Shown here piece by piece: positions 26,078-35,348 of a stretch of 40,618 nt of DNA. A program made the translations under genes and the position numbers. The number at the start of each line of letters is the position of its first letter. Position 1 is the stretch's first letter. The notes beneath the pieces were generated by a model. The model was not told the DNA's origin. It saw nothing but the letters and a program-made list of their open reading frames with translations, and searched no databases. The stretch is from Candidatus Bathyarchaeota archaeon (GTDB taxonomy: Archaea; Thermoproteota; Bathyarchaeia; Bathyarchaeales; Bathycorpusculaceae), in the NCBI GenBank assembly GCA_018396675.1, contig JAGTQX010000004.1, positions 67,697-108,314 on the forward strand. Reading direction: 5' to 3'.

Positions 26078-27031
26078 ATGCAGAAACCTGTAATTGTCGT
26101 TCACGGCGGCGCTGGAACATGGCAGCCTGAACGCAGCCAACCTGGATTGGAAGGAGTAAAGAAGGCAGCGGAAACTGGTTTTGACGTGATGATGAACGGC
26201 GGAAGCGCGGTAGACGCTGTTGTGGAAGCTGTTGCTGTTATGGAGGACGACGGAGCTTTCAACGCTGGATACGGTTCAACATTGAATATTGAAAAACGCG
26301 CGGAGATGGAAGCTTCGGTTATGGATGGAAGAAACCTGCAAGCTGGTGCTGCTGGACTCTTGAAGGATGTTAGAAATCCTGTTCGTTTAGCGCGGATAGT
26401 AATGGAGAAAACAGACCACGTTTTCGTTGTAGGTGAAGGCGCGGAAAAACTTGCAAACCTGTTCAAACTTGAGAGAAGAAACCCGCTTACGGAACTTCGC
26501 ATAAAATATTACGAACAACAAAAACAAGCCATGCTCGAAGGAAAATCTGAATTGCCAAAACTTGCAAGTTTGGTTAAGAGCCATCCGGAACTCTTCGATT
26601 TAGAAACTGTTGGCGCAGTCGCGTTAGATAAAGAGGGAAACGTTGCAGCTGCAACTTCTACAGGTGGTTTTCCGTTAAAGCTTCCCGGAAGAATCGGCGA
26701 TTCGCCGTTGATTGGATGCGGTACGTATGCGGATAATCGAAGTGGAGCATGCTCCGCCACAGGCATTGGCGAAATTGCAATAAGGCTTGTTTTGGCTAAA
26801 ACCGTTTGCAATTATATGGAAAATGGAAAAACCGCGCAGGACGCCGTTGAAGACGCAATAAGGCTTGTTAACACGCGGATGGCGGGAATCCCCAATTCCA
26901 TGGGATTAATAGCAGTAAACACGCGAGGTGAAATTGGAGCCGCGCACAACTCTGCAAACCTATGCTGGGCATACTTCATGCCGAAAATGCGGGAACCAGC
27001 AGCTTCTCTAACGGCAAAGATTTTGAAGTAA
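26078..27031 (+). CDS. Isoaspartyl peptidase / plant-type L-asparaginase
   Basis: Ntn hydrolase that cleaves isoaspartyl dipeptides and asparagine. The 317-residue precursor starts VIVVHGGAGTW, has the alpha-subunit block NAGYGSTLN, and the nucleophile T177 in LETVGAVALD, where self-cleavage between E176 and T177 should give alpha and beta subunits. Beta-subunit contacts IGCGTYADN and SATGIGE are intact. Most homologs cleave Gly-Thr or Asp-Thr; Glu-Thr here is a small variation. AGGAG-type sequence (GGAGAAGGGAG) precedes the ATG. Monocistronic. It fits an amino-acid-degrading physiology alongside the hut genes. Confidence 0.93.
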   Translation: MQKPVIVVHGGAGTWQPERSQPGLEGVKKAAETGFDVMMNGGSAVDAVVEAVAVMEDDGAFNAGYGSTLNIEKRAEMEASVMDGRNLQAGAAGLLKDVRNPVRLARIVMEKTDHVFVVGEGAEKLANLFKLERRNPLTELRIKYYEQQKQAMLEGKSELPKLASLVKSHPELFDLETVGAVALDKEGNVAAATSTGGFPLKLPGRIGDSPLIGCGTYADNRSGACSATGIGEIAIRLVLAKTVCNYMENGKTAQDAVEDAIRLVNTRMAGIPNSMGLIAVNTRGEIGAAHNSANLCWAYFMPKMREPAASLTAKILK

Positions 27032-27091
27032 AATTTTATAATAAGCGGCGCTTCATCGAGGACTGTTCTCGACAACTGCCGAATGAAAATG

Positions 27092-27097
27092 TTTAAA
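27092..27097 (+). promoter_or_regulatory. TATA box of the Glu/Trp micro-ORF
   Basis: TTTAAA at 27092-27097 would start a transcript near 27120. CTCCCTA (27114-27120) and TAGGGAG (27136-27142) are perfect complements, the latter within the ribosome site; whether both fall in the RNA depends on the exact start. Confidence 0.45.
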
Positions 27098-27151
27098 GCA
27101 ATCCAAGTAGGCTCTCCCTATACAAAACCCTTGGTTAGGGAGGTGAAAAAC

Positions 27152-27223
27152 ATGCCAGAGGAAGAAGAATGGGAAGAAGAAGACTGGGAAGAGGAAGAAG
27201 AGTGGGAAGAAGAGGAATGGTAA
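27152..27223 (+). CDS. 23-residue Glu/Trp-repeat micropeptide
   Basis: A tiny ORF of 24 codons including the stop. The product is Met-Pro followed by 16 Glu, one Asp and four Trp, with Trp at residues 7, 12, 18 and 23 (spacing 5, 6, 5), ending in Trp. The ribosome site GGGAGGTGA (27138-27146) is near perfect and five bases from the ATG. It has its own TATA-like box and is followed by a 7-bp stem-loop and T-rich sequence, so it looks like an independent unit rather than noise. Codons alternate GAA and GAG, arguing against simple trinucleotide slippage alone. I do not recognise the family. It could be a secreted-free acidic tail-like peptide, a regulator of basic proteins or ribosome-associated; none is shown. 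The next gene is ABCE1. Confidence 0.6.
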   Translation: MPEEEEWEEEDWEEEEEWEEEEW

Positions 27224-27256
27224 GAGCGCGAGTATTTTTGAACTTTCCCCGCTCTT
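27222..27256 (+). terminator. Stem-loop after the micro-ORF
   Basis: AAGAGCG (27222-27228) pairs with CGCTCTT (27250-27256), loop 21 bases, followed by TCTAAT. It overlaps the micro-ORF stop and precedes the ABCE1 promoter, so a terminator or 3'-end stabiliser is likely. Confidence 0.45.
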
Positions 27257-27308
27257 TCTAATCCGAAAAGTTTTTAGACTTATCAATCCGATTTTAAGGC
27301 TCACCATG

Positions 27309-27320
27309 TTATAATATAAC
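27309..27320 (+). promoter_or_regulatory. Probable promoter of the ABCE1 operon
   Basis: TTATAATATAAC forms a good TATA region 40-50 bases before the ABCE1 start, separating it from the micro-ORF unit. Confidence 0.5.
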
Positions 27321-27359
27321 AAGCTTTCACCGTTATTAACAACTGATAAGTTGATGACC

Positions 27360-29159
27360 ATGACACGCGTAGCAGTGTTAGACGCGGACAAATGCAAACC
27401 GAAACGTTGCGGTACACTATGCCATCGCTTTTGCCCAATGGTCCGAAGCCGAGTTGAAGCAATCCGCTTTGAAAACAACAAACCAGTTATCGTGGAGTCA
27501 CTATGTTCAGGCTGCGGAATCTGCGTCAAAAAATGCCCGTTTAACGCCATATCAATAGTTAACCTTCCAGACGAGTTAGAAACAGAATGCAGCCACCGTT
27601 TCGGCGCAAACACTTTCAAACTTTACAGACTACCAACGCCTTCGTCCGGCGTCGTTCTCGGTTTACTTGGAAAAAATGGTATAGGCAAAACGACTACGCT
27701 AAAAATACTTTCAGGCGAAATAAAACTCAATCTTGGAAACTATGAAAATCCGCCAGACTGGAGCGAAATCATAAAATTCTACAGAGGCTCAACCCTTCAG
27801 GAATACTTCCAAAAAATGAGTGAAAGCAAACTGAGAATTGTGCATAAGCCCCAATATGTTGACAAAATCCCAAAAGTCGTTTCAGGCAAAGTCGGCGAAC
27901 TTCTAGAAAAAGTGAACGACCGTGAAAAACTTGAAAGCATAATTGAACAGCTTGAACTGAAAAAAATTTGGAACAGACCGTTAGAAGCCTTAAGCGGCGG
28001 CGAACTGCAACGTGTAGCCGTAGCCGCCACAATATGCCGCGAGGCAGAAGTTTACCTTTTCGACGAACCTTCAAGCTATCTTGACGTGAAACAGAGGCTT
28101 GAAGTGGCAAAAGCTATAAGAAGCCTAAAAAGCGACGGCAAAACAGTCGTTGTAGCGGAACACGACCTTGCAATAATAGATTACCTTTCAGACCAGATAT
28201 GCATCTTTTACGGTGAAGCAGGCGTTTATGGAATAGTCTCCCACGTCCACGGCGTTAGAACAGGCATAAACATTTACTTGCAGGGCTATATACCAGACGA
28301 AAACGTTCGCTTCAGAAAGGAAGCCATAATTTTTCACGAAAAACCGCCAACAGTCAGCCTTGGCATAGGCGAAACTTTGCTAAAATGGGATAGCCTAGAG
28401 AAAACTTACGAAGGATTCAAGCTTACCGCAAGCCCTGGCGAAATAAAGAAGGGCGAAATTATAGGCATACTTGGAGCAAACGGCATAGGCAAAACAACTT
28501 TCGTGAAAATTTTGGCTGGAATAGAGAAAGCGGACGATGGGAAAGAATTTAAGGAATTAACTGTGAGCTATAAGCCCCAATATATTTCAGCCGAATACGA
28601 GGGAACCGTTCAAGAACTATTAATGAGCATAGCGAAGGAAGATTTCACGTCAAGCTGGTACAAGGCGGAAATCCTTCACCCATTAGGCGTAAGCCATCTC
28701 CTAGACAGGAACATAGCTGAACTCAGCGGAGGAGAACTGCAAAAAACCGCGATAGCCGCATGCCTCTCAAAAAAGGCGGAGCTTTACCTTCTCGACGAAC
28801 CAAGCGCGTACTTAGATGTGGAGGAAAGACTGAACATGGCGCGAACAATACGCAGAGTAATTGAAGCCCGCAACGCTACAGCCTTTGTCGTGGAACACGA
28901 CGTTGTCGCCCAAGACTTCATCGCAGACCGCCTAATGATCTTCACAGGGGAACCCGGCGTAAGAGGCGCAGCGAACCCGCCGACGAGTCTCAGAGATGGA
29001 ATGAATGCTTTCCTCAAAGAAATGAATGTGACATTCAGAAGAGACCCCGCCACAAAGAGACCTAGGGTTAATAAGGAAGGCTCAAAGTTGGATAAATTCC
29101 AAAAAGAGGTAGGCGAATATTATTACATGCGCCAAACAGGAACGGCAGAAGAGGAGTAG
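27360..29159 (+). CDS. abce1: Ribosome recycling ATPase ABCE1/Rli1
   Basis: Splits ribosomes after termination with aRF1/Pelota. About 599 residues from ATG 27360 (family members start a few residues before VAVLDADKCKP; TTG 27351 and ATG 27354 are alternatives). The N-terminal domain binds two [4Fe-4S] clusters: CKPKRCGTLCHRFCP and CSGCGICVKKCP. Two ABC cassettes follow, with P-loops GKNGIGKTT and GANGIGKTT, signatures LSGGELQRVA and LSGGELQKTA, and Walker B segments ending FDEPSSYLD and LDEPSAYLD. All motifs are intact. Cytidine deaminase follows after two bases and is probably co-transcribed. Confidence 0.97.
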   Translation: MTRVAVLDADKCKPKRCGTLCHRFCPMVRSRVEAIRFENNKPVIVESLCSGCGICVKKCPFNAISIVNLPDELETECSHRFGANTFKLYRLPTPSSGVVLGLLGKNGIGKTTTLKILSGEIKLNLGNYENPPDWSEIIKFYRGSTLQEYFQKMSESKLRIVHKPQYVDKIPKVVSGKVGELLEKVNDREKLESIIEQLELKKIWNRPLEALSGGELQRVAVAATICREAEVYLFDEPSSYLDVKQRLEVAKAIRSLKSDGKTVVVAEHDLAIIDYLSDQICIFYGEAGVYGIVSHVHGVRTGINIYLQGYIPDENVRFRKEAIIFHEKPPTVSLGIGETLLKWDSLEKTYEGFKLTASPGEIKKGEIIGILGANGIGKTTFVKILAGIEKADDGKEFKELTVSYKPQYISAEYEGTVQELLMSIAKEDFTSSWYKAEILHPLGVSHLLDRNIAELSGGELQKTAIAACLSKKAELYLLDEPSAYLDVEERLNMARTIRRVIEARNATAFVVEHDVVAQDFIADRLMIFTGEPGVRGAANPPTSLRDGMNAFLKEMNVTFRRDPATKRPRVNKEGSKLDKFQKEVGEYYYMRQTGTAEEE

Positions 29160-29161
29160 AC

Positions 29162-29584
29162 ATGGCTAAAATTGGAAAAGAAGAGGAGAAACTACTCAAA
29201 GAGGCGGCGAAAGCAATGAAACACGCCTTTGTGCTTTGGGGTTTCAGCGTCGGCGCCGCGGTTCTAGCTGAAGATGAAAAAACTTATGGCGGCTGCAATG
29301 TGGAAAGCTGGATTTCTGGATTAGGCATATGTGCTGAAAGGTGCGCCATACACAATGCTGTTTTGCATGGCAACAAAAAAATCAAGGCAGTAGCCGTGGT
29401 GACAAATGTGGAAAACGAAAACGCAATTAAGCCTTGCGGCGCGTGCCTACAATATATTTCTGATTTTGCGGAAAATCCCAAAATTAAAATTGTCACGGCA
29501 AAAGTTGACGGGGATATGATATTATTTGAAACGGTTAAGGTAAAGACGCTTGAAGAGTTGCTGCCGGACCCGTTTAAGAAATGA
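29162..29584 (+). CDS. cdd: Cytidine deaminase
   Basis: Converts cytidine or deoxycytidine to uridine forms. The 140-residue protein has the small zinc-enzyme pattern: GCNVES, then CAERCAI (zinc ligand C57 and catalytic E59) and PCGACLQ (C92, C95). The usual PYSxFxVGAA stretch is replaced by VLWGFSVGAA, which may alter the nucleoside pocket. It lies two bases after ABCE1. Confidence 0.9.
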   Translation: MAKIGKEEEKLLKEAAKAMKHAFVLWGFSVGAAVLAEDEKTYGGCNVESWISGLGICAERCAIHNAVLHGNKKIKAVAVVTNVENENAIKPCGACLQYISDFAENPKIKIVTAKVDGDMILFETVKVKTLEELLPDPFKK

Positions 29585-29676
29585 ACAAAAAACGCCAATT
29601 AGCATAGTTAAATTAATGTGTAAGCCGTGCATACGTTAAAGTAAATTCCGTAGAAAGGTGCTGGTGGAGACTAAGG

Positions 29677-31203
29677 GTGGCGCAAGTAACATTCGAAGAG
29701 ATAAGCGCATCAGACTTCTTCTATCGGAACCGCGATATAGCCGGATTTACGAATCCTACAAGAGCCATTTTTGCCGCCATACGCGAACTTGTTGAAAACT
29801 CTTTAGACGCGGCTGAAAGCCTAAAAATACCGCCAGAAATCTATGTTAGACTGTCTTTTGAGGGAGAGGCAAGTAAAGAAACACAGATTTATAAGTTGCG
29901 AGTTGAAGACAACGGTTGCGGTGTTCCGCCGCGGCACATCCCATCAGCTTTTGGCCAAGTACTTTTTGGCTCAAAATACAAGTTGAAACAGCAGAGAGGC
30001 ACCTTTGGTTTAGGCGGAAAAATGGCGATTCTGTATGGGCAAATAACCACACATCAACATGCCACCATAATCTCCAGCACTGACAAGTCAAAAATTTACA
30101 TGTATAAGCTAATGATTGACATTCAAAAAAACCGCCCAATAATCCTTGACAGAAAAGTTTTTCTTAACAAGGAGGGCTGGCGGGGGACAGTTGTCGAGTT
30201 TAGCCTTGAAGGCGACTATTTGAGGGCTATGCCGAAAATTCTGGAGTATTTTAAGCAGACAGCCATGGTGAACCCCTACGCTAATTTAACCTTTGTAGAC
30301 CCGAAGGGCAGACTATACAAGTTTACTAGGGCAACCACAGTTATGCCTGACCCGCCGAAGGAAACACTGCCTCATCCATACGGTGTTGACGTTGAGCTTC
30401 TCCAACGTCTGATACAAGTCACGCCTTACAACAACATGCTAGAGTTTCTCAAATATCATTTTCACAGAGTGGGAGAAATCACAGCGAACAAGTTTTTAGC
30501 GTTCAGCGGCATAAGCCCATCTAAAAACCCGAAGAAACTGTCACATGAAGAAATCGTTAGGCTCATGCACATGCTCAAGAAGTTTAAGGATTTTCTCCCT
30601 CCAGACGCAAGTTGCCTTTCACCGTTAGGCGAAGAACTTTTGAAAACAGGTGTCTTGAAAGAGTTGAAACCCGAATTTGTGGCGGTTCACCAACGGAAAC
30701 CAGCAACTTACGCTGGACACCCATTCATTGTTGAGGTGGCAATAGCTTATGGTGGCGAAATCCCGCAAAGAGGCGGTTTCGTAATCTACCGTTTCGCTAA
30801 CAGAATTCCGCTGCTTTATGACGAGGCAAGCGACGTTTCAGTCAAGGTTATAAACGCGATGAACTGGCGAAGATACAAAGTCACGCCTGACATGCCCATC
30901 GCCATAGTAGTGCACATCTGCAGCACGAAGGTTCCATACAAAACCGTTGGAAAAGAGTTCATCGCCGACAGACCAGAAGTCAGAAGGGAAATAGCCAACG
31001 GTTTAAGGGAAGTGGCGCGGCAACTGCAACATTTCCTATCACGGAGAGAGCATGTGGACAAGGAAAAGAAGAGACTTGGAGTTTTCAGCAAATACCTTCC
31101 AAAAATAGCCCAGTTCTCAACTAAACTTGCTGGAAGAGAAAAGCCTCCAGACATTGAAAAACTTTTGAGGAGTGTGAAAAAGTTTGGAGCCGAAGGAGTT
31201 TAA
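29677..31203 (+). CDS. top6B: DNA topoisomerase VI subunit B
   Basis: ATPase subunit of the type IIB topoisomerase that passes one duplex through another. The 508-residue protein begins at GTG 29677 (GGTGGAGA upstream). GHKL-fold motifs: ELVENSLDAAE, VEDNGCGVPPRHIP and GTFGLGGKMAILYGQIT; a helix-two-turn-helix and transducer domain follow, with the lysine-containing segment near STKVPYKTVGKEF. The length agrees with archaeal Top6B. Its end overlaps subunit A by 20 bases. Confidence 0.96.
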   Translation: MAQVTFEEISASDFFYRNRDIAGFTNPTRAIFAAIRELVENSLDAAESLKIPPEIYVRLSFEGEASKETQIYKLRVEDNGCGVPPRHIPSAFGQVLFGSKYKLKQQRGTFGLGGKMAILYGQITTHQHATIISSTDKSKIYMYKLMIDIQKNRPIILDRKVFLNKEGWRGTVVEFSLEGDYLRAMPKILEYFKQTAMVNPYANLTFVDPKGRLYKFTRATTVMPDPPKETLPHPYGVDVELLQRLIQVTPYNNMLEFLKYHFHRVGEITANKFLAFSGISPSKNPKKLSHEEIVRLMHMLKKFKDFLPPDASCLSPLGEELLKTGVLKELKPEFVAVHQRKPATYAGHPFIVEVAIAYGGEIPQRGGFVIYRFANRIPLLYDEASDVSVKVINAMNWRRYKVTPDMPIAIVVHICSTKVPYKTVGKEFIADRPEVRREIANGLREVARQLQHFLSRREHVDKEKKRLGVFSKYLPKIAQFSTKLAGREKPPDIEKLLRSVKKFGAEGV

Positions 31204-32278
31204 GAGCAGCATAACAGAGAGAAGGAAAGAAGTTTTGGCAAGTCTCGGAAGTCTTGGAGCTAAAATTTACGAGCAAATTGATAAGGGATATTTTCCATCA
31301 ATAGAAATGCCGAGCCGCTCCACGGAGAACATCTACTATGACCAGAAGTTTAGGCAGTTTATTTTAGGCGATAAAAAAGTTAAGAGAAGCGCCCGCAACA
31401 TTCGCCACCTTAAGCCTTTCGCACAGCTTGTTTGGACGGCGCTTTTTTCTTACGAGCTTACATCACAGCGTAAAACCTCAACTTTAAGGGATGTTTACTA
31501 TTCGGCGCAAGCCTATGAAATGACTTTCAAAGATCAGCAGGAATCAAACAACATAATAACAGACTTGGAAACCGTGCTTGGGTTTTCACGGGAAGACTTT
31601 AACATATTCCCAGAAGAACGTTCAGCGGTATTCGGCGATTTGACAATCCGCTACACGGTTCCGGGGTATGAAGGAAAAACCCTAAACTTAACATCGCATC
31701 CAGATGGTGTCATGATAGGTCCAGCTTTAACTTCGTCGGAGTTCGTTGAAACCTCCGCTGACAAAGTAATAGCCATAGAGAAAGGCGGACTGTTCACACG
31801 GTTTATCGAAGAAAACGTGCACAAAAAGTTTAACGCGTTGCTTGTGCTTACCGCGGGACAAGCGCCGCGGGCAACCCGCCACTTTATTAGAAGATTAAAC
31901 AAAGAACTGAAGCTGCCAGTCTACATTTTCACTGACGGTGACCCGTGGGGAATGCACATAGCCATGGTCATAATTTCCGGTTCTGCCAACGCCGCGCATT
32001 TGAGGGATTTAACCACTCCAGACGCGAAGTGGAGCGGTGTTTGGGCGACGGACATCGTTAACTATAAATTGCCAACAGACCCGCTTGACGACATAGACAT
32101 GAAGAGGCTTTATGAGTTACAGAAAGACCCGAGATACAAGGAAGACCCGTTATGGCAGAGGGAAATAAAAACCTTCATGAAAATTAGGCGCAAGGCAGAG
32201 CAAGAGGCTTTCAGCAGATACGGCTTAACATACATAGTGGATGAGTATTTGCCAGCGAAACTTGAAGAGACGAAATAG
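31184..32278 (+). CDS. top6A: DNA topoisomerase VI subunit A (Spo11-like)
   Basis: DNA-cutting subunit, homologous to Spo11. The 364-residue protein (TTG start 31184 inside the end of top6B) has the winged-helix segment with STLRDVYYSAQ, where one of the paired tyrosines (Y106 by analogy) attaches to DNA. The Toprim domain follows with VIAIEKGGLF and FTDGDPWGMHIA for metal binding. Ending ARYGLTYI-like segment FSRYGLTYIVDEYLP is typical. Both subunits should be co-expressed at a fixed ratio through the overlap. Confidence 0.96.
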   Translation: MEPKEFKSSITERRKEVLASLGSLGAKIYEQIDKGYFPSIEMPSRSTENIYYDQKFRQFILGDKKVKRSARNIRHLKPFAQLVWTALFSYELTSQRKTSTLRDVYYSAQAYEMTFKDQQESNNIITDLETVLGFSREDFNIFPEERSAVFGDLTIRYTVPGYEGKTLNLTSHPDGVMIGPALTSSEFVETSADKVIAIEKGGLFTRFIEENVHKKFNALLVLTAGQAPRATRHFIRRLNKELKLPVYIFTDGDPWGMHIAMVIISGSANAAHLRDLTTPDAKWSGVWATDIVNYKLPTDPLDDIDMKRLYELQKDPRYKEDPLWQREIKTFMKIRRKAEQEAFSRYGLTYIVDEYLPAKLEETK

Positions 32279-32349
32279 AGAGGAAATTTAAAATAACCCT
32301 TTTCCATGTCTTATGTTACAACAATGTAGGTTTAAGAGAGGAAGCAAAA

Positions 32350-32547
32350 ATGAGCGAAGAAGGAAGCTTTGGAATAACAGCAGCGGAAAAATTCTTCGGA
32401 CTAATAATAATGATAATCGGTGCAGTGGCTACATACTACACGCTAACAAGCACCCAAGCATTAGGCGTATACACTGGATTTTTCGGGTTCTTAAGCATCG
32501 TACTGCTCGCGATTGGGCTGTTCTTAATAATCGCAAAAACAGAATAG
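32350..32547 (+). CDS. Small two-TM membrane protein
   Basis: A 65-residue protein with two membrane helices (about 14-33 and 41-60) and a tight loop STQALGVYTG. The N-terminus MSEEGSFGITAAEKF and the C-terminus AKTE are charged. GAGGAAG lies just before the ATG. No named family. It sits between top6A and the aIF5B gene with separate spacing; TTTAAA sequence at about 32286 could be its TATA. Confidence 0.72.
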   Translation: MSEEGSFGITAAEKFFGLIIMIIGAVATYYTLTSTQALGVYTGFFGFLSIVLLAIGLFLIIAKTE

Positions 32548-32646
32548 TACTTTATTCGCCTTAAAAACAGCATTTATTAAAGGATACAACTTATTAGTTT
32601 GGAGTAAGTCTGACTTGCCACATTATCCGTGTAGGGGAAACGCGTT

Positions 32647-34428
32647 ATGTCTATTCGCCAACCGATTGTGTGTGTTCTAGGTCATGTTGACACTGGCAAG
32701 ACTCTTCTTTTGGATAAAATCCGCAAGACAAGCGTCCAAGCCCGTGAGGCGGGAGGCATAACACAGCATATTGGGGCAAGCTTTTTCCCAGTGGACACTT
32801 TGAAGCAGATGGTTGGCCCATTGTTATCCATGATGAAAGGCGAAATCGAGATTCCAGGCTTACTGATTATCGACACTCCGGGACATGAGGCTTTCACTAA
32901 TCTCCGTAAGAGAGGCGGCAGCGTCGCCGACATAGCCATCCTAGTTATTGATGTTCTCCGCGGTTTTGAGGCGCAGACTCACGAGTGCATAGAGATTTTG
33001 CAGGCGCGTAAAACCCCGTTTTTGGTTGCGGCAAACAAGATAGACCGCATCCCAGGGTGGAAGTCTTATCCGGACACGCCTTTTTTGAAGGCTTACCAGT
33101 TGCAGGATAAGTACGTGCAGGAGGATTTGGATAACCGGCTTTACGAGATTATCGGCATTTTCTCCCGCAAAGGCTTTAGAGCCGACCGTTTCGACCGCAT
33201 AAAGGATTTCACAAAAACAGTGGCTATAGTGCCAACAAGCGCCAAAACAGGCGAGGGCATAACGGAACTTTTAGCAGTTCTTGTTGGTCTAACGCAGCAA
33301 TATTTGAAGAAGCGGTTGCAAACGACATCCGGCCCAGCGAAGGGCACAGTTCTGGAGGTCAAAGAGGAGCCGGGTTTAGGGTTAACGTTAAACACCATTA
33401 TTTATGATGGAACACTGCGGAAGGATGATTTAATTGTCGTCGGTGGCAGAGAAAAACCGATGACGACACGTGTAAGAGCCATTCTTGTTCCGAAACCGTT
33501 AGACGAGATTAGAGACCCACGTGACAAGTTTTCTTCTGTTGAGTATGTTTCCGCAGCTGCTGGAGTTAAAATTGTTGCACCTGATTTGGAAGGCGCCTTG
33601 GCTGGCGCCCCTTTATACGTGGTTCCCGAAGAGGAAGAGGCTGAAAAATACGTGAAGCTTGTCTCCGAGGAAATTGAAAAAATTAGGATTGCCACCGATG
33701 TCGACGGCGTAATTTTGAAGGCGGATACTTTAGGTTCTTTGGAAGCTATTGCTGAAAACTTGAAACGCAACGGTGTGCCGATTCGTTTGGCTGATGTTGG
33801 CGACGTTTCAAAACGAGATGTTACAGAGGCTGCTGTCGTGAAGGAGCACGAGCCACTTTACGGCGCCATTTTAGCTTTCAACGTTAAAGTTTTGCCAGAT
33901 GCCGAGGAAGAAGCAAAAAACATCGGTGTCCAAATCTTTAAAGAAAAAATAATTTACCATTTGATAGATAACTATGTTTCTTGGCTTAAAACTCAACGGG
34001 AAGCGAAGATAGAGTCTGAATTTGAAAAAATGGTTAAACCTGGAAAAATTCGCATAATGGAAGGTTACGTTTTCAGAAGAGCGAAACCAGCCATAGTAGG
34101 CGTCGAAGTTTTAGCTGGAAAAATAAAACCGAAAACCAGCCTCATAAGAGCAGAAGACGGTGAAGACATTGGCGAAATACAACAGATACAGGACAAAGGC
34201 GAAGCCCTTTCAGAAGCCAAACAGGGAATGCAAGTAGCCATATCCATTGACAAGCCAATGGTGGGGAGGCACATATTTGAGAAAGACATATTGTACGTAA
34301 AAGTGCCGGAACACGATGCGAAAGCGCTGATGAAAAATTTCATGGACAAACTGACGCTGGACGAGCAGGAAGCATTAAACGAGTATGTTAATCTAATGCG
34401 GAAAAAAGTGCCTTTCTGGGCAGCCTAA
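32647..34428 (+). CDS. infB: Translation initiation factor aIF5B
   Basis: GTPase that promotes subunit joining and initiator tRNA placement. The 593-residue protein has GHVDTGKT (G1), a switch region GGITQHIGA, DTPGHEAF (G3), NKIDRIPG (G4) and an SAKTGEGI (G5), followed by the beta-barrel domain II, the alpha/beta domain III (DTLGSLEAIAENL) and the C-terminal barrel that contacts initiator tRNA. This is the typical archaeal size, lacking the long eukaryotic N-extension. The gene ends two bases from the convergent OCD-family gene. Confidence 0.97.
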   Translation: MSIRQPIVCVLGHVDTGKTLLLDKIRKTSVQAREAGGITQHIGASFFPVDTLKQMVGPLLSMMKGEIEIPGLLIIDTPGHEAFTNLRKRGGSVADIAILVIDVLRGFEAQTHECIEILQARKTPFLVAANKIDRIPGWKSYPDTPFLKAYQLQDKYVQEDLDNRLYEIIGIFSRKGFRADRFDRIKDFTKTVAIVPTSAKTGEGITELLAVLVGLTQQYLKKRLQTTSGPAKGTVLEVKEEPGLGLTLNTIIYDGTLRKDDLIVVGGREKPMTTRVRAILVPKPLDEIRDPRDKFSSVEYVSAAAGVKIVAPDLEGALAGAPLYVVPEEEEAEKYVKLVSEEIEKIRIATDVDGVILKADTLGSLEAIAENLKRNGVPIRLADVGDVSKRDVTEAAVVKEHEPLYGAILAFNVKVLPDAEEEAKNIGVQIFKEKIIYHLIDNYVSWLKTQREAKIESEFEKMVKPGKIRIMEGYVFRRAKPAIVGVEVLAGKIKPKTSLIRAEDGEDIGEIQQIQDKGEALSEAKQGMQVAISIDKPMVGRHIFEKDILYVKVPEHDAKALMKNFMDKLTLDEQEALNEYVNLMRKKVPFWAA

Positions 34429-34430
34429 CA

Positions 34431-35348
34431 CTATAACGCAAGCTTTGTTCCAATGTTTTTCTCTTTCGCCTTTTCGTAGACAAGTTTCGCCGTAGCCATA
34501 TCTTCTATCGCCAAACCCAAATGCATAGACATTATTCGTTCTCTGCGGTTTGTTCGTCCAACCTTTTCGCCGTTTACTATTTGGTTTAACTCCGCATAGA
34601 CCGGTGGTATACTTCGGAAGTATCCTTGTGTCTGATAATACTTCAGCTGCTCATAATCGTCTGTGCAGAACTTATCCATAGCGTGCATAGCTTCAGGCTT
34701 CCAGTAAGAGTCAAAGTCCAATGGACATGCGAAACCACCGTCTTTAAACCATGACGCTTCTATTACTGGCGCGGGGTTTTTCAGTATTGGACCAGCAGTA
34801 ACCACTATGTCAGCGTTCTCCAAGGCCTTTTTAGGCGATTCTGCTGAAACGACTTTTACTCCATGTTTAGCAGTCATTTCTTCCACGTATTTTCGCATGT
34901 TTTCCGCATTAACATCATAGGCCTTTACTTCTTCCAGATTCTTAAAAACAGTTAAGATGGCTTCTAGGTTGCTTCTTCCCTGTGTTCCACAGCCAAGAAC
35001 AGCGAAAGTTTTGGAGTCTTCGTTGGCCAAGTATTTAGCTGCCACAGCTGTTGCGGCGCCTGTCCTTTTTGCGGTAATCCAAGTCGCGTCCATAACACAG
35101 ACTGGAAAACCCGTTTCAACATCGTTTAGAATCAGCAGTCCTGAAATGTATGGTAAACCGCGTTTTGGGTTTTCGGGGAAACCGCTTATCCATTTTATGC
35201 CGGCAACGCGGCTTTTTGCAAGATAGGCGGGCATAGCGTGGATAAACGCGTCGCTTTGAGGGTGAACGCCTGGTTTAGGCGGCATTTCAGTTTTTCCGCA
35301 AGCCTTTTCATGGAAAGCCTCTTCAACCACCTCAATAACTTCCGCCAT
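34431..35348 (-). CDS. Ornithine cyclodeaminase/alanine dehydrogenase family enzyme
   Basis: A 305-residue (from ATG 35348) NAD(P)-dependent enzyme of the mu-crystallin/OCD/archaeal alanine dehydrogenase family. Seen: IKWISGFPENP, the substrate-side MDATWITAKRTGAATAVA and the Rossmann loop VLGCGTQGRSNLEAI. Homologs start about 15-20 residues earlier, and the frame here is open to a stop at 35472-35474, encoding LIYLSKEDIERLQIS directly before the ATG, which is a good family N-terminus. No ATG, GTG or TTG lies in that stretch, so a CTG (35393-35391) or other rare start is possible. The substrate could be ornithine, alanine or a cyclic imino acid; it cannot be chosen from sequence. Confidence 0.87.
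   Translation of the reverse strand: MAEVIEVVEEAFHEKACGKTEMPPKPGVHPQSDAFIHAMPAYLAKSRVAGIKWISGFPENPKRGLPYISGLLILNDVETGFPVCVMDATWITAKRTGAATAVAAKYLANEDSKTFAVLGCGTQGRSNLEAILTVFKNLEEVKAYDVNAENMRKYVEEMTAKHGVKVVSAESPKKALENADIVVTAGPILKNPAPVIEASWFKDGGFACPLDFDSYWKPEAMHAMDKFCTDDYEQLKYYQTQGYFRSIPPVYAELNQIVNGEKVGRTNRRERIMSMHLGLAIEDMATAKLVYEKAKEKNIGTKLAL

Noticed and set aside
27053-27619. Long minus-strand ORF with Phe-rich stretches
   Set aside because: It is the antisense shadow of the Glu/Trp micro-ORF and the start of ABCE1; the Phe-rich run is the complement of the GAA/GAG codons.
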